A stretch of DNA of 64,000 nt from Flavobacterium saliperosum (GTDB lineage: Bacteria > Bacteroidota > Bacteroidia > Flavobacteriales > Flavobacteriaceae), in contig NZ_FMTY01000002.1 in the NCBI RefSeq assembly GCF_900100625.1, forward strand, positions 186,001 through 250,000, read 5' to 3'. Shown piece by piece: positions 26,495 through 34,960 of the stretch; within the stretch, counting starts at the first letter, position 1; the number at the start of each line of letters is the position of its first letter. The translations under genes and the position numbers were made by a program. Under the pieces are notes generated by a model that had not been told where the DNA came from, did no database searches, and was given only the letters and a program-made list of their open reading frames with translations.

Positions 26495-27709
26495 CTAATC
26501 GTTTTCCTGCGAAAGCAGTTTTCGCAACCAAATGGAAAAGCCCAACGCAATAAGTCCAAGCGTACCCATGAAAAACCAGTTAGCCTGATACCCCCAGCGT
26601 CCAATGATTTCCATTCCAATTTTGGAACTCAGGATATGGGCCAAGCTGTAACTCATCGTAAAAATAGCCATGTACCGACCCTCATGTCCTTTTGGCGCCC
26701 GACTCATGGCAAACGAATTCGAAAAAGGAAAGGCGAACATTTCACCGAAAGTCATAAACAGCATCATCACTACCAATATGCCGCTCCAGGTGTTGATTAA
26801 CAATAAAAACATACTGACAGTCATCGCAAAAAGTCCGAAACCTACAATACGCACTTTATCGATTTGCTTTCTTTCCACATAACCCACAACGGCCATTTCG
26901 GTAAAGAAAATGATTAATCCGTTCATCATCAAAAGCAAGCCGCTTTGAAATTCGGTCAAATTGAACTGAACCTTATGATAGAGCGGAATAGTCGTGAACA
27001 ATTGGAAGAATAAAATCCCCGAAGTCATGCAAATGAAAAGGAAAATCCAAAACGGCGTATCAGTGAATACGGATTTATTGGAAGTTTCAATTATCGCATC
27101 TTTATGTTCCGATGTTTTTTCCTTTTCTTTTACTAATAACGAGAATATCAAAATGGCAACGATACAGGTAATTCCGTCTACCCAAAACAACCCTTTGTAA
27201 CCGGAACTCATGATGATCAATCCTCCCATCGCAGGACCGGCAGCAAAACCTAAATTAATGGCCAGTCTAACCAGGGTCAGTGCCCGCGTTCTGTTTTCCG
27301 GTTTCGCATAAGCGCTCAAAGAAACAAACATGGCGGGGCGGAACATATCGGCTATAATCATAATCGAAAACATCCCGATGCAAAGCCCTACAAAACTCGT
27401 TATATATTGCAATAAAACAAATGCAATTCCGCTGGTAAAAAGACTGAATATCATTACCCTGTAAAAACCCAGTTTGTCGGATAATTTACCTCCAAGCCAG
27501 GACCCGGCCATAGAACCCACTCCAAAACAAACCATTACCCAACCAACCTGACTGTAAGAAAAATGCAAGTCTTCTTTCAGATATTTAGATAAAAAAGGCA
27601 ACACCATGGTTCCGGCTCGGTTGATAAATGTAATCAGCGTCAGAATCCAGATTTCCCTCGAAAAACCTTTAAAGTTGTTGATATAGCGTGAAAAAGCCAG
27701 CTGAAGCAT
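26495..27709 (-). CDS. major facilitator superfamily transporter
   Basis: A 404-residue inner-membrane transporter with about 12 hydrophobic helices. The MFS signature between helices 2 and 3 reads GSMAGSWLGGKLSDKLGFYR, and helix 5 contains AINLGFAAGPAMGG. This looks like the drug/proton antiporter (MdtH/YceL-like) group, but the substrate is not predictable. Start MLQLAFSRYINNFKGF is typical of flavobacterial homologues. A TAAATTTG sequence on this strand at 27734-27727 is a possible -7 element just before the gene, without a clear -33. Confidence 0.88.
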   Translation of the reverse strand: MLQLAFSRYINNFKGFSREIWILTLITFINRAGTMVLPFLSKYLKEDLHFSYSQVGWVMVCFGVGSMAGSWLGGKLSDKLGFYRVMIFSLFTSGIAFVLLQYITSFVGLCIGMFSIMIIADMFRPAMFVSLSAYAKPENRTRALTLVRLAINLGFAAGPAMGGLIIMSSGYKGLFWVDGITCIVAILIFSLLVKEKEKTSEHKDAIIETSNKSVFTDTPFWIFLFICMTSGILFFQLFTTIPLYHKVQFNLTEFQSGLLLMMNGLIIFFTEMAVVGYVERKQIDKVRIVGFGLFAMTVSMFLLLINTWSGILVVMMLFMTFGEMFAFPFSNSFAMSRAPKGHEGRYMAIFTMSYSLAHILSSKIGMEIIGRWGYQANWFFMGTLGLIALGFSIWLRKLLSQEND

Positions 27710-27776
27710 ACGGAAAGCGTTAAATGCAAATTTAAGAATCTTATTGTGCGGTTGGTTGTTAAATGAATGTGAATTT

Positions 27777-27803
27777 TTGGAATACGAATTTTACCTATTT
27801 TTG
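27777..27803 (+). promoter_or_regulatory. probable promoter of the DUF1684 gene
   Basis: TTG at 27777-27779, a 16-nt spacer (slightly short) and TATTTTTG at 27796-27803, 17 nt before the chosen ATG at 27820. This leaves too little room for the upstream start at 27763. Confidence 0.6.
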
Positions 27804-27819
27804 CATAAAATACATCCCG

Positions 27820-28410
27820 ATGAAAAAACTGTTTTTCACATTTTTGTTTCCAATACTCGCATCAGCACAATGCAACGAAAAAAACTCAAAAGCTTTTCAG
27901 GAACAACTCAATAAAGAGTATGCCAATCCGGAAGAGTCACCTCTTAAAAAATCGGATTTAGAGCATTTCAAAACCCTTGATTTTTATGCAGTTGACATGG
28001 ATTTCTGCGTGGAAGCAAAACTGGTAAAAACACCAAAAGAAAAGCCATTTGCCATGAAAACCTCCAGCAGCCGAACGCCTTTGTATGTAAAATACGGCGA
28101 GTTGCATTTCACTTTAAAAGGCAAAGAATGTAAACTGAACGTGTTCCGAAATATCGAATTGTCAAAAATGGAAAAGTATAAAAACCATTTATTTCTTCCG
28201 TTTACCGATTTAACCAGCGGAGTGGAAAGTTATGGCGGCGGCCGTTATATCGATTTGGAAGCGTCCGAAAAAGAAACGATGACTATTGATTTCAATCAGG
28301 CGTACAACCCGTATTGTGCTTATAACGAAGGGTATTCCTGTCCGATTCCACCGAAAGAAAACGATTTGTTGGTGGAAGTGAGAGCGGGCGTAAAGAAGTT
28401 TCATGATTAA
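27820..28410 (+). CDS. DUF1684 exported protein
   Basis: A 196-residue exported protein. The start at 27820 gives MKKLFFTFLFPILASAQC, a signal peptide; the cysteine right after SAQ could be a lipobox variant but is not certain. The DUF1684 hallmark is near the C terminus: DFNQAYNPYCAYNEGYSCPI followed by PPKENDLLVEVRAG. The family has no established function; conserved aromatic and cysteine residues in the hallmark may bind a ligand. An in-frame ATG at 27763 lies upstream of the promoter and is rejected. It is followed by a long inverted repeat and then the TatD gene. Confidence 0.85.
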   Translation: MKKLFFTFLFPILASAQCNEKNSKAFQEQLNKEYANPEESPLKKSDLEHFKTLDFYAVDMDFCVEAKLVKTPKEKPFAMKTSSSRTPLYVKYGELHFTLKGKECKLNVFRNIELSKMEKYKNHLFLPFTDLTSGVESYGGGRYIDLEASEKETMTIDFNQAYNPYCAYNEGYSCPIPPKENDLLVEVRAGVKKFHD

Positions 28411-28430
28411 CTTTTTGAGTTTTTTTGAAA

Positions 28431-28497
28431 CATATAAGTCATTTAAGTTTTGTAAAAGAAAGAATTAGATTTCGAGAATTCTCATATGACTTATATG
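28431..28497. repeat. 12-bp perfect inverted repeat flanking 43 bp
   Basis: CATATAAGTCAT at 28431-28442 and ATGACTTATATG at 28486-28497 are exact reverse complements. They lie in the gap between the DUF1684 and TatD genes. There is no T tract, so it is not an ordinary terminator. From memory, similar CATATAAGTCAT-type repeats are common between Flavobacterium genes. Confidence 0.75.
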
Positions 28498-28514
28498 GTA
28501 AATAAAAAAATAGA

Positions 28515-29150
28515 ATGAAATACAACATCCACACCCATAAAAATACCCATCAGAAAGACGTTTTGGAAATTGTCAATCAGTATCCGAACGAGTTTGACGC
28601 GTCAGTCCCATATTTTTCCATCGGAATTCATCCGTGGTATATTGATGTGGATAAGGTTGAAGAACATTTACGAATTATTGAAGAAAAACTGCAACAGAAA
28701 AACTGCCTGGCGTTAGGCGAGTGCGGGTTGGATAAACGAATTGAAAAGCCATTGAAAATTCAGACTGAAGTTTTTGAAAAGCAATTAGCATTAGGAATTA
28801 AATATCAAAAACCTGTAATTTTGCACTGCGTTTCCGCGTATCAGGAAGTAATCGAAATCAAAAAGCGATTAAATATTGATGTTCCGATGATTATTCACGG
28901 ATTTTCAAAAAATGGACAAGTGGCGAAATCGCTTTTGGACAACGGATTTTATTTATCGTTCGGGAAATATTTATTGCGAAACCCGGAATTGGCTTCCGTG
29001 TTTGAACAGGTACCAAACGAACGGTTTTTTCTGGAAACCGACACCATCAAAGAAAACATCGCAGATGTATATATAAAGGCTACATCAATCAAAAAGCTTG
29101 ATGTGGAACAAATTATCTCGGATAATTTTAAGTTAGTTTTTAACCCGTAA
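28515..29150 (+). CDS. TatD-family metal-dependent hydrolase
   Basis: A 211-residue cytoplasmic protein of the TatD DNase family, shorter than the usual 255-265. Metal-ligand motifs: H-x-H in YNIHTHKN (residues 4-8), glutamate in ALGECGLDKR, histidine in PVILHCVSAYQEV, histidine in MIIHGFSKNGQ, and aspartate in FFLETDTIKE. The family hydrolyses DNA 3' ends or acts in quality control. Being about 50 residues shorter at the front of the barrel, it belongs to the short Bacteroidetes TatD group. The tRNA-modifying TcdA gene follows 49 bp later in the same direction. Confidence 0.88.
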   Translation: MKYNIHTHKNTHQKDVLEIVNQYPNEFDASVPYFSIGIHPWYIDVDKVEEHLRIIEEKLQQKNCLALGECGLDKRIEKPLKIQTEVFEKQLALGIKYQKPVILHCVSAYQEVIEIKKRLNIDVPMIIHGFSKNGQVAKSLLDNGFYLSFGKYLLRNPELASVFEQVPNERFFLETDTIKENIADVYIKATSIKKLDVEQIISDNFKLVFNP

Positions 29151-29199
29151 TGAACGAACGGTTTTTCGACCGGAATCACATTGCACAAAATGTTTCAAA

Positions 29200-29916
29200 A
29201 TGGCAGAATGGACAGAAAGAGCCGAATTATTGTTTAAAAAAGAAGGATTAGAAAAATTAAGGAATTCCAACGTATTGATTGTGGGAATGGGGGGTGTAGG
29301 TTCTTTTGCAGCTGAATTCATCGCGCGTGCCGGAGTTGGAAAAATGACCATTGTGGATGGTGACGTAGTGGATATTACCAATATTAACCGACAGTTACCG
29401 GCTTTGCATTCGACAGTAGGAGAACCGAAAGTTAAAATTGTGGGTGATCGTTTAATGGATATCAACCCGGAATTACAGTTAACCCGAATCGAAGAATTCC
29501 TTTCCCCGGAAAGAGCTTTCGAATTGGTAACGCCAGAGTACGATTATGTTTTGGATTGCATCGACAGTATCACCCCAAAACTGAATCTGATTCTTGCCGC
29601 CAAACGTAAAAAAGTGAAAGTCATCAGTAATATGGGTGCGGGAGGAAAGCTTCAGGCAAGTAAAGTAGTGGTGAAAGACATCAGTAAAACCGATGTTTGT
29701 CCGCTTGCGAAAGTAATACGAAAGCGATTAAAAAAAGAAGGGATTTCAACCGGAGTAAAAGCGGTTTTTTCAGTTGAAAAACCGGATCAGTCAAGTTTGA
29801 AAATGACCGATGGCACTAATTTTAAAAAATCGTTTTTTGGGACCAACAGCTGGATGCCGGCTTTATTTGGGTTACATGCCGCCGAAACGGTTGTCAAACA
29901 TTTATTAAAGAAATAA
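29200..29916 (+). CDS. tcdA: tRNA threonylcarbamoyladenosine dehydratase
   Basis: E1-like ATP-dependent enzyme that cyclises t6A37 in tRNA to ct6A. The 238 residues fit the family (E. coli TcdA is 268). The nucleotide-binding loop is VGMGGVGSFAAEFIARAGVG, followed by the acidic IVDGDVVDITNINRQ and VLDCIDSITPKL. A late motif SNMGAGGKLQASKVVV is characteristic of TcdA rather than ThiF or MoeB, and the CxxC zinc pairs of MoeB are absent. The gene ends at a strong terminator shared with the convergent SRPBCC gene. Confidence 0.92.
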   Translation: MAEWTERAELLFKKEGLEKLRNSNVLIVGMGGVGSFAAEFIARAGVGKMTIVDGDVVDITNINRQLPALHSTVGEPKVKIVGDRLMDINPELQLTRIEEFLSPERAFELVTPEYDYVLDCIDSITPKLNLILAAKRKKVKVISNMGAGGKLQASKVVVKDISKTDVCPLAKVIRKRLKKEGISTGVKAVFSVEKPDQSSLKMTDGTNFKKSFFGTNSWMPALFGLHAAETVVKHLLKK

Positions 29917-29945
29917 AAAAGTCCCCGCTAAACGGGGACTTTTGT
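29917..29945. terminator. bidirectional terminator
   Basis: Hairpin AAGTCCCCG-CTAAA-CGGGGACTT with flanking A and T tracts, between convergent tcdA and the SRPBCC gene. Confidence 0.9.
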
Positions 29946-29948
29946 TTG

Positions 29949-31022
29949 TTATTGTACCGCAGTAGTATCTTTTACTGCTAACGGAACTTCAATCGGTTTG
30001 GGTTTTTCCACAATTGGAATGTAAATTTCAGTAACCCATTGCGAAGACTTTCTGGTTTGGTTCACACCAACTTTGTATACTTCAATGTATTTTCCGGATT
30101 TATTTTCCAGCCATTTGTGTTTTGCAATTTCCGCATAGGCTTTATCCCAGGCTTCTTTGCTGTGGGAGTAATCGCCTTTCAGCGTAGTTTTTAAAGCCAG
30201 ATGGGAGTAGAAACGTCCGCCTTCGATATCACTTCCTTCAGAGGTGAATATCTCTTCCACAATCGGTAAACAGGCGGAGAAGGTAACAATTCCGTTTACG
30301 GTATCAAACTTGTTGTAAATAGCAAAAGGCGCTCCGTTTACGGTAATATTATTGTCTTTTGTAAATTTCGTAATCTTACGGAACAGTATTCCCATGTTTT
30401 TATTCAGACTCGGAATTTTACAGGTTAAGGTTTGTTTGATATAATATGTTCCTGATTTTCGGGTTAAACCATTAACGGTTACGGAGTAATTTTTTAGTTC
30501 CCCTACCAGAATATTATCAATGTTTTTCAACCCTTTTTCAAACATTGGTGCCATCATGTTCTCAGCACCACCGCTAAAGAAAGCGAAAAATTTCATCATA
30601 AAATCCATTTTTCCTTTCATTCTCCAGGTTACCTTGGTACCGTTTCCTGTTTTCTGAAAGCCCCAAATAATATCATTCGGCTCACTGTCTTCAAAATATA
30701 TTTTTTGGAAAAGACTATCGTTTTCAATGGTCTTAACGGTATTCATTTTACCTTCACCATCTTTGCCTTTCCAGGAATAGGAAGCTCCCATGCCTTTGGT
30801 TTTTCCGGCATATTGGTATTGAATGCTTTTATCTTCTTCAGCCCACGGTCCCCAGTCTTCCCAGTTTTTATAATCGTCTACATAATTATATAATATGGGT
30901 TGAGGGACATTGATAACCTTACTTCTTTGGATATCAAAATTTCCGTTTTGGGTTCCAATATAAACCGAGACTGCAATGGCAGCAAGTAGTATGAGTAGGA
31001 AAATGTATTTTACAATTCGCAT
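29949..31022 (-). CDS. SRPBCC (polyketide cyclase-like) plus GyrI-like domain protein
   Basis: A 357-residue membrane-anchored protein. Residues 4-25 are a hydrophobic anchor (YIFLLILLAAIAVSVYIG). Residues 30-175 form an SRPBCC/START-like ligand pocket (VINVPQPILYNYVDDYKNWE, then WGPWAEEDKSIQYQY). Residues 180-340 look like a GyrI/AraC-effector-binding domain (ALKTTLKGDYSHSKEAWDKA). This two-domain layout is known in Bacteroidetes as a hydrophobic-ligand-binding protein with no defined function. It has its own consensus promoter inside the 3' end of the upstream small membrane-protein gene. Confidence 0.85.
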   Translation of the reverse strand: MRIVKYIFLLILLAAIAVSVYIGTQNGNFDIQRSKVINVPQPILYNYVDDYKNWEDWGPWAEEDKSIQYQYAGKTKGMGASYSWKGKDGEGKMNTVKTIENDSLFQKIYFEDSEPNDIIWGFQKTGNGTKVTWRMKGKMDFMMKFFAFFSGGAENMMAPMFEKGLKNIDNILVGELKNYSVTVNGLTRKSGTYYIKQTLTCKIPSLNKNMGILFRKITKFTKDNNITVNGAPFAIYNKFDTVNGIVTFSACLPIVEEIFTSEGSDIEGGRFYSHLALKTTLKGDYSHSKEAWDKAYAEIAKHKWLENKSGKYIEVYKVGVNQTRKSSQWVTEIYIPIVEKPKPIEVPLAVKDTTAVQ

Positions 31023-31048
31023 AATTGGGTTCTAATTATGATAATTTT

Positions 31049-31081
31049 CAAATATAACACTATTTATTCTTTCAGGACCAA
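31049..31081 (-). promoter_or_regulatory. promoter of the SRPBCC gene
   Basis: Minus strand: TTG (31081-31079), 22-nt spacer, TATATTTG (31056-31049), 27 nt before the ATG at 31022. It overlaps the end of the 31064-31252 gene. Confidence 0.7.
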
Positions 31082-31252
31082 CTTGATTATAAATAAAATT
31101 CCTATAAAAAGCAGGAAGAAGAAGAGTATCCATAAACTGCCTTTATAATGAATTTTGTGGAGTGCCAAATCTTTACGGTAAACGTAAATCATAACCAAGA
31201 CAAACACAATAACGAAGAAAATGGCAAAATACAGCTGGCCTGTTGAAAACAT
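31064..31252 (-). CDS. small two-helix membrane protein
   Basis: A 62-residue protein with two transmembrane helices (about 6-25, LYFAIFFVIVFVLVMIYVY, and 42-60, LWILFFFLLFIGILFIIKLV), joined by a short basic loop with RKDLALHKIHYKG. No domain is recognised. The TAATTTTG at 31276-31269 on this strand is a plausible -7 element 17 nt before the ATG. The pattern of short cytoplasmic loop and two helices is common among uncharacterised flavobacterial membrane proteins. Confidence 0.7.
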   Translation of the reverse strand: MFSTGQLYFAIFFVIVFVLVMIYVYRKDLALHKIHYKGSLWILFFFLLFIGILFIIKLVLKE

Positions 31253-31326
31253 AGTTGGAATTTTTATACAAAATTAGTTTTTTTGAATATTCTTTTTGAT
31301 TAATTTCCTTGCAAAATTTTATAAAT

Positions 31327-31710
31327 ATGCAAAAACAAATCAATTCCGTAAAAGAATTTCACGAAGCCTTTGGTTTAGGCGTTAATTTTTCGCCAAAAGG
31401 TCACTTGGGAGAACAGGTAAACATGCTTCGTTTCAACCTAATGAAAGAAGAGAATGAAGAATATCTTGAAGCTGTTCAGAATGATGATTTGGTTGAAATT
31501 GCCGATGCTTTAGGTGATATGCTGTATATTTTATGCGGTACAATTCTGGAGCACGGATTACAACATAAAATCGAAGAAGTTTTCGACGAAATCCAACGCA
31601 GTAATATGAGTAAGCTGGGAGAAGATGGAAAACCGATTTACCGCGAAGACGGAAAAGTGATGAAAGGTCCGAATTATTTCAAACCGAATTTTGAGCAGAT
31701 ATTGAGGTAG
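31327..31710 (+). CDS. MazG/HisE-like NTP pyrophosphohydrolase
   Basis: A 127-residue cytoplasmic all-helical nucleotide pyrophosphohydrolase. The magnesium motif of the superfamily is present: EENEEYLEAVQ followed by EIADALGDMLYIL (E-E-x-x-E then E-x-x-D). It probably hydrolyses (d)NTPs to monophosphates in house-cleaning. The C-terminal GEDGKPIYREDGKVMKGPNY matches a group of Bacteroidetes and phage MazG-like proteins. The ATG at 31327 is preferred over the in-frame TTG at 31309. A short direct repeat and a terminator follow. Confidence 0.85.
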   Translation: MQKQINSVKEFHEAFGLGVNFSPKGHLGEQVNMLRFNLMKEENEEYLEAVQNDDLVEIADALGDMLYILCGTILEHGLQHKIEEVFDEIQRSNMSKLGEDGKPIYREDGKVMKGPNYFKPNFEQILR

Positions 31711-31782
31711 GCAGGAAGTAGAAAGCAGGAAGTAAAAGTTAAGAAAATATTGTATTGGGTTTATGCCAATTACCAATCATAA

Positions 31783-31814
31783 AAAAGGGAATCAAATTTT
31801 GATTCCCTTTTTCA
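31783..31814. terminator. terminator between convergent mazG-like and ilvE genes
   Basis: Stem AAGGGAATCAAA / TTTGATTCCCTT flanked by A and T runs; nearly every base is paired. Confidence 0.85.
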
Positions 31815-31851
31815 TTTATAGTCTGCTAACTGCTGACTGTAATCTTGCTTA

Positions 31852-32919
31852 CTATATTTTCACAGTCCAGCCAAAAGTATCTTCCGCCAGTTTGTATTGA
31901 ATGTTAGTCAGCTTTTCTTTAATTTCCCCTGCAAATGAATTTTCCATTTTTGGTAATTCATAATAAGTATCCTGATAAGAGAAACCTGCAATTGGGTTAA
32001 CCACAGCAGCGGTTCCTGCTCCGAAAATCTCTTTTAACGTTCCGTTTTTGGCTGCTTCCACAATTTCGGAAACCAAAACCGGACGCACTTCAACTTTAAT
32101 TCCGTCACGTTGTGCCAATTCAAGAATACTTTTTCGGGTAATTCCGTCCAAAATACGTTCGCTGGTTGGTGCGGTATATAAAGTGTCGTTAATTCTGAAG
32201 AAAACATTCATGGTTCCTGCTTCTTCTAACATAGTATGCGTTGCATCGTCTGTCCAGATAATTTGCTGAAATCCTTTTTCGTTTGCTAATTTCGTAGGGT
32301 AAAATTGTGCCGAATAGTTTCCTGCCGCTTTTGCAGCACCAATTCCGCCGTTAGCTGCACGACTGAAATGATCGGCGATAACCACTTTCACTTCACCCGA
32401 ATAATAAGCACTGGCCGGTGAAAGGATTACACAGAAACGGTACTGATTGGATGGAGAAGCAATTACGCCATGTCCGGTTGCAATCATGAACGGACGAATG
32501 TATAACGAATTTCCTTTGCCTTTTTTAACCCATTCTTTTTCAATTTCAATCAGCTTTTTCAATCCGCCAATGAAAACTTCTTCCGGAACTTCCGGCATAG
32601 CCAAACGAACAGCTGATTTATTAAAACGTTCAAAATTTTGATCCGGACGGTACAACCAAATAGCATTGTTCTCGTCTTTGTAAGCTTTCATACCTTCAAA
32701 AATTGCCTGACCGTAATGAAAAACCCTTGATGACGGATCCATCGTAAATGGTTCATACGGTTTGATTTCAGGTTCTCCCCAAACACCGTTGTCGTAATCA
32801 CAAACCAACATATGGTCTGTAAAGATGTTTCCGAATGATAAGTTGTCAAAATCAACCGAAGTTATTTTTGATTCTTTTGCAGTAACAATTTTAATGTTGC
32901 CTGTTGCTGTTAATTCCAT
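31852..32919 (-). CDS. ilvE: branched-chain amino acid aminotransferase
   Basis: PLP enzyme (fold-type IV) for the last step of valine, leucine and isoleucine synthesis and the first step of their breakdown. From ATG 32919 the protein has 355 residues, the length of the larger BCAT II subgroup. Motifs: FHYGQAIFEGMKAYK, SLYIRPFMIATG, then AGNYSAQFYPTKLANEKGFQ with the PLP lysine, and EEAGTMNVFF. An in-frame start at 32946 would add nine poorly supported residues. TAGATTTG on this strand at 33017-33010 is a good -7 match 91 nt upstream, without a clear -33. Confidence 0.94.
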   Translation of the reverse strand: MELTATGNIKIVTAKESKITSVDFDNLSFGNIFTDHMLVCDYDNGVWGEPEIKPYEPFTMDPSSRVFHYGQAIFEGMKAYKDENNAIWLYRPDQNFERFNKSAVRLAMPEVPEEVFIGGLKKLIEIEKEWVKKGKGNSLYIRPFMIATGHGVIASPSNQYRFCVILSPASAYYSGEVKVVIADHFSRAANGGIGAAKAAGNYSAQFYPTKLANEKGFQQIIWTDDATHTMLEEAGTMNVFFRINDTLYTAPTSERILDGITRKSILELAQRDGIKVEVRPVLVSEIVEAAKNGTLKEIFGAGTAAVVNPIAGFSYQDTYYELPKMENSFAGEIKEKLTNIQYKLAEDTFGWTVKI

Positions 32920-33223
32920 TGAATAATAATTAGTATTTAAAAACACTAAATCGCTGTTTATTAGGGAATTCGGAATTTTAGAATTGCTAATAAACCTGTT
33001 GTGTCATTGCAAATCTAACAAAAAAATGCACGTTTTTTAACGTCGGATTAAAAATAGCATAATTGATTGCGGAATTGCCAATTTGTTTTTAATTATTCAA
33101 AATTTGACTTTAAAATGTTATTTTTTAATGGAATAAGCAGAAAAAAACCGTTGCCCGTTTTGCCAATCGATTTTAATTTGTTTCTTTGAAATTCCAAATA
33201 ATAAAGACAAAAAAATAAATAGG

Positions 33224-33721
33224 ATGAAAAAAGTTATCGTTTTGGCCGTTTTGGCCGTAGCTGTCGTAAGTTGCAATAAGAAACAAGAAGAAGCTAAGAT
33301 TGCGGAAGCTCCAAAAGTGGAATATGCGGTTTTCGGAGATAGTATTTCGGATGCGGAAGCATTGACAAAAGAGGAAATGTTCGCTAAATTCAAGGATCTG
33401 AAAGAAGGGGATACTTTGAATGTAAAGTTCAAGTCAGAAATCAAAGAAGTGTGTCAGAAAAAGGGCTGCTGGATGTCGATGGATTTGGCGGAAGGAAAAG
33501 AAACTTTCGTTAAATTTAAGGATTATGCCTTTTTTGTACCGATGAATGCCGGAAAACAGGAAGCTATCGTAAATGGGAAAGCCTTTGTGAGTGTAGAATC
33601 GGTGGAAGATCAAAAACATTATGCGAAAGACGGCGGGAAATCTCAGGCTGCCATTGACAGTATCACCACACCTAAAGTTACCTATTCTTTTATGGCAGAT
33701 GGTGTTTTAATCAGTAAATAA
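33224..33721 (+). CDS. DUF4920 lipoprotein
   Basis: A 165-residue lipoprotein: MKKVIVLAVLAVAVVSC has Cys17 as the lipid site. The DUF4920 core is visible (YAVFGDSISDAEALTKEEM, then SEIKEVCQKKGCWMSMDL, then VKFKDYAFFVPMNAGKQEAI). The C-x4-C pair in VCQKKGCWM is characteristic and suggests metal or redox chemistry, but no activity has been established as far as I know. The stop overlaps the next ATG by one base, so it is translationally coupled to a cytochrome c lipoprotein and is probably in one operon with mnmD. Confidence 0.88.
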   Translation: MKKVIVLAVLAVAVVSCNKKQEEAKIAEAPKVEYAVFGDSISDAEALTKEEMFAKFKDLKEGDTLNVKFKSEIKEVCQKKGCWMSMDLAEGKETFVKFKDYAFFVPMNAGKQEAIVNGKAFVSVESVEDQKHYAKDGGKSQAAIDSITTPKVTYSFMADGVLISK

Positions 33722-34164
33722 TGAAAAAGATAGTATTGTTGGTACTTACTTCTGTATTGATTTTATCCTGTAATAAAAAGGACGAAGTTAAGGAGGAAGT
33801 CAAAAAAGAAGTTTCCGAAAAGAAGCAATTCGAGATGTATGAAATGTCAGAAATGGCGGCTTTGATGGAACAGATGTATGTTGACAATCAGCGTTTGAAG
33901 GAGCGAATCAAAAGTGGCGACACGATTGGTCAGTTTCCGCAGCATTTCATGAAGATCCATAAAGCGGTAATGACGGATGAAAGCGAAAACGACGATTTCT
34001 TTAAGGAACAGGCGGCGAAATTCATCCAGGAACAGGAGTTGATTTACAAGGATCCGAAAAATGCCAAAGAGCACTTTAATAACGGGGTAGATGCTTGTTT
34101 AAAATGCCATGAGGTGAAATGCGGCGGCCCTATTCCGAGGATCAAAAAACTTTATATCGAATAA
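33721..34164 (+). CDS. monohaem c-type cytochrome lipoprotein (cytochrome c'-like)
   Basis: A 147-residue lipoprotein (MKKIVLLVLTSVLILSC, lipid Cys17) with one haem c site near the C terminus, Cys126-x-x-Cys129-His130 (CLKCHEVKCGG). The body is helical and charged, and a C-terminal CxxCH after a helical bundle is the cytochrome c' / c556 layout. It would sit on the periplasmic side of a membrane. It is coupled to the DUF4920 gene by a one-base overlap; mnmD starts 3 bp after its stop. Redox partner unknown. Confidence 0.87.
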   Translation: MKKIVLLVLTSVLILSCNKKDEVKEEVKKEVSEKKQFEMYEMSEMAALMEQMYVDNQRLKERIKSGDTIGQFPQHFMKIHKAVMTDESENDDFFKEQAAKFIQEQELIYKDPKNAKEHFNNGVDACLKCHEVKCGGPIPRIKKLYIE

Positions 34165-34167
34165 ACG

Positions 34168-34830
34168 TTGAAACGAAAAATTATTCAAACGGAAGATGGT
34201 TCTTCCTCATTACTGATGGAGGAGTGGGGGGAAACCTACCATTCCAAACACGGGGCGATTCAGGAAGCCAAACACGTATTCATACAAAACGGACTGTCAC
34301 TTTTTAAGGAACAGTCCGTTGCTGTTTTGGAGATAGGTTTCGGCACAGGATTAAATGCTTTGGTTACTTTATTGGAAGCCGAAAAATTGAAATTGACAAT
34401 CGATTATACCGGCGTGGAAGCTTATCCGATTTTGCCGGAAGAAGTCGAAAAACTGAATTATGTTTCGCAACTGAATGCTAATCAGTCTGATACGGATTTT
34501 CAGTTGATGCATTCTTCCGAATGGGGCGTAAAAACAGTAGTTTCCAAAGGATTTACTTTAACAAAAAGACAACAATACTTTAACGAAATAAGTGACAAAA
34601 ACCGCTTCGATTTGATTTACTTTGACGCATTCGGATTTCAATACCAGCCCGAGTTGTGGTCGGTTGAGATTTTTAAAAAAATGTTCGAAGCATTAAAACC
34701 GAACGGAGTATTGGTTACCTATGCCTGTAGAGGCAGTGTGAAAAGAGCAATGATAGAAGTTGGTTTCTCCACAGAAAAATTGCCCGGACCTCCAGGAAAA
34801 CGCGAAATGTTAAGAGCTGTTAAAAAGTAA
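34168..34830 (+). CDS. mnmD: tRNA (mnm5s2U34)-methyltransferase
   Basis: SAM-dependent methyltransferase corresponding to the N-terminal half of MnmC, completing mnm5s2U at tRNA wobble position 34. Motifs: SAM loop VLEIGFGTGLNAL and DLIYFDAFGFQYQPELWS (the DUF752 signature); then a late VTYACRGSVKRAM and LPGPPGKREMLRA. The 220 residues fit stand-alone MnmD. The start is a TTG at 34168, 3 bp after the cytochrome gene; the frame has no better ATG before the conserved region. There is no FAD (MnmC-C) domain nearby. Co-transcription with the two lipoprotein genes is likely. Confidence 0.9.
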   Translation: MKRKIIQTEDGSSSLLMEEWGETYHSKHGAIQEAKHVFIQNGLSLFKEQSVAVLEIGFGTGLNALVTLLEAEKLKLTIDYTGVEAYPILPEEVEKLNYVSQLNANQSDTDFQLMHSSEWGVKTVVSKGFTLTKRQQYFNEISDKNRFDLIYFDAFGFQYQPELWSVEIFKKMFEALKPNGVLVTYACRGSVKRAMIEVGFSTEKLPGPPGKREMLRAVKK

Positions 34831-34960
34831 TTATTTTGTTAAAATAATGTGATATATATTTAATGTTAATAAATAATTAATGCAGAATTAAAAAATAATA
34901 AAATATTTTTATAAATTTACTATAAGTTCTTACCCCATTAACCAATTAATAGTTGCAATT

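Noticed and set aside
31711..31740. Short GCAGGAAGTA direct repeat after the MazG-like gene as a mobile element end
   Set aside because: Only two imperfect units and no inverted partner; more likely simple-sequence drift, although it resembles the fad minisatellite in composition.
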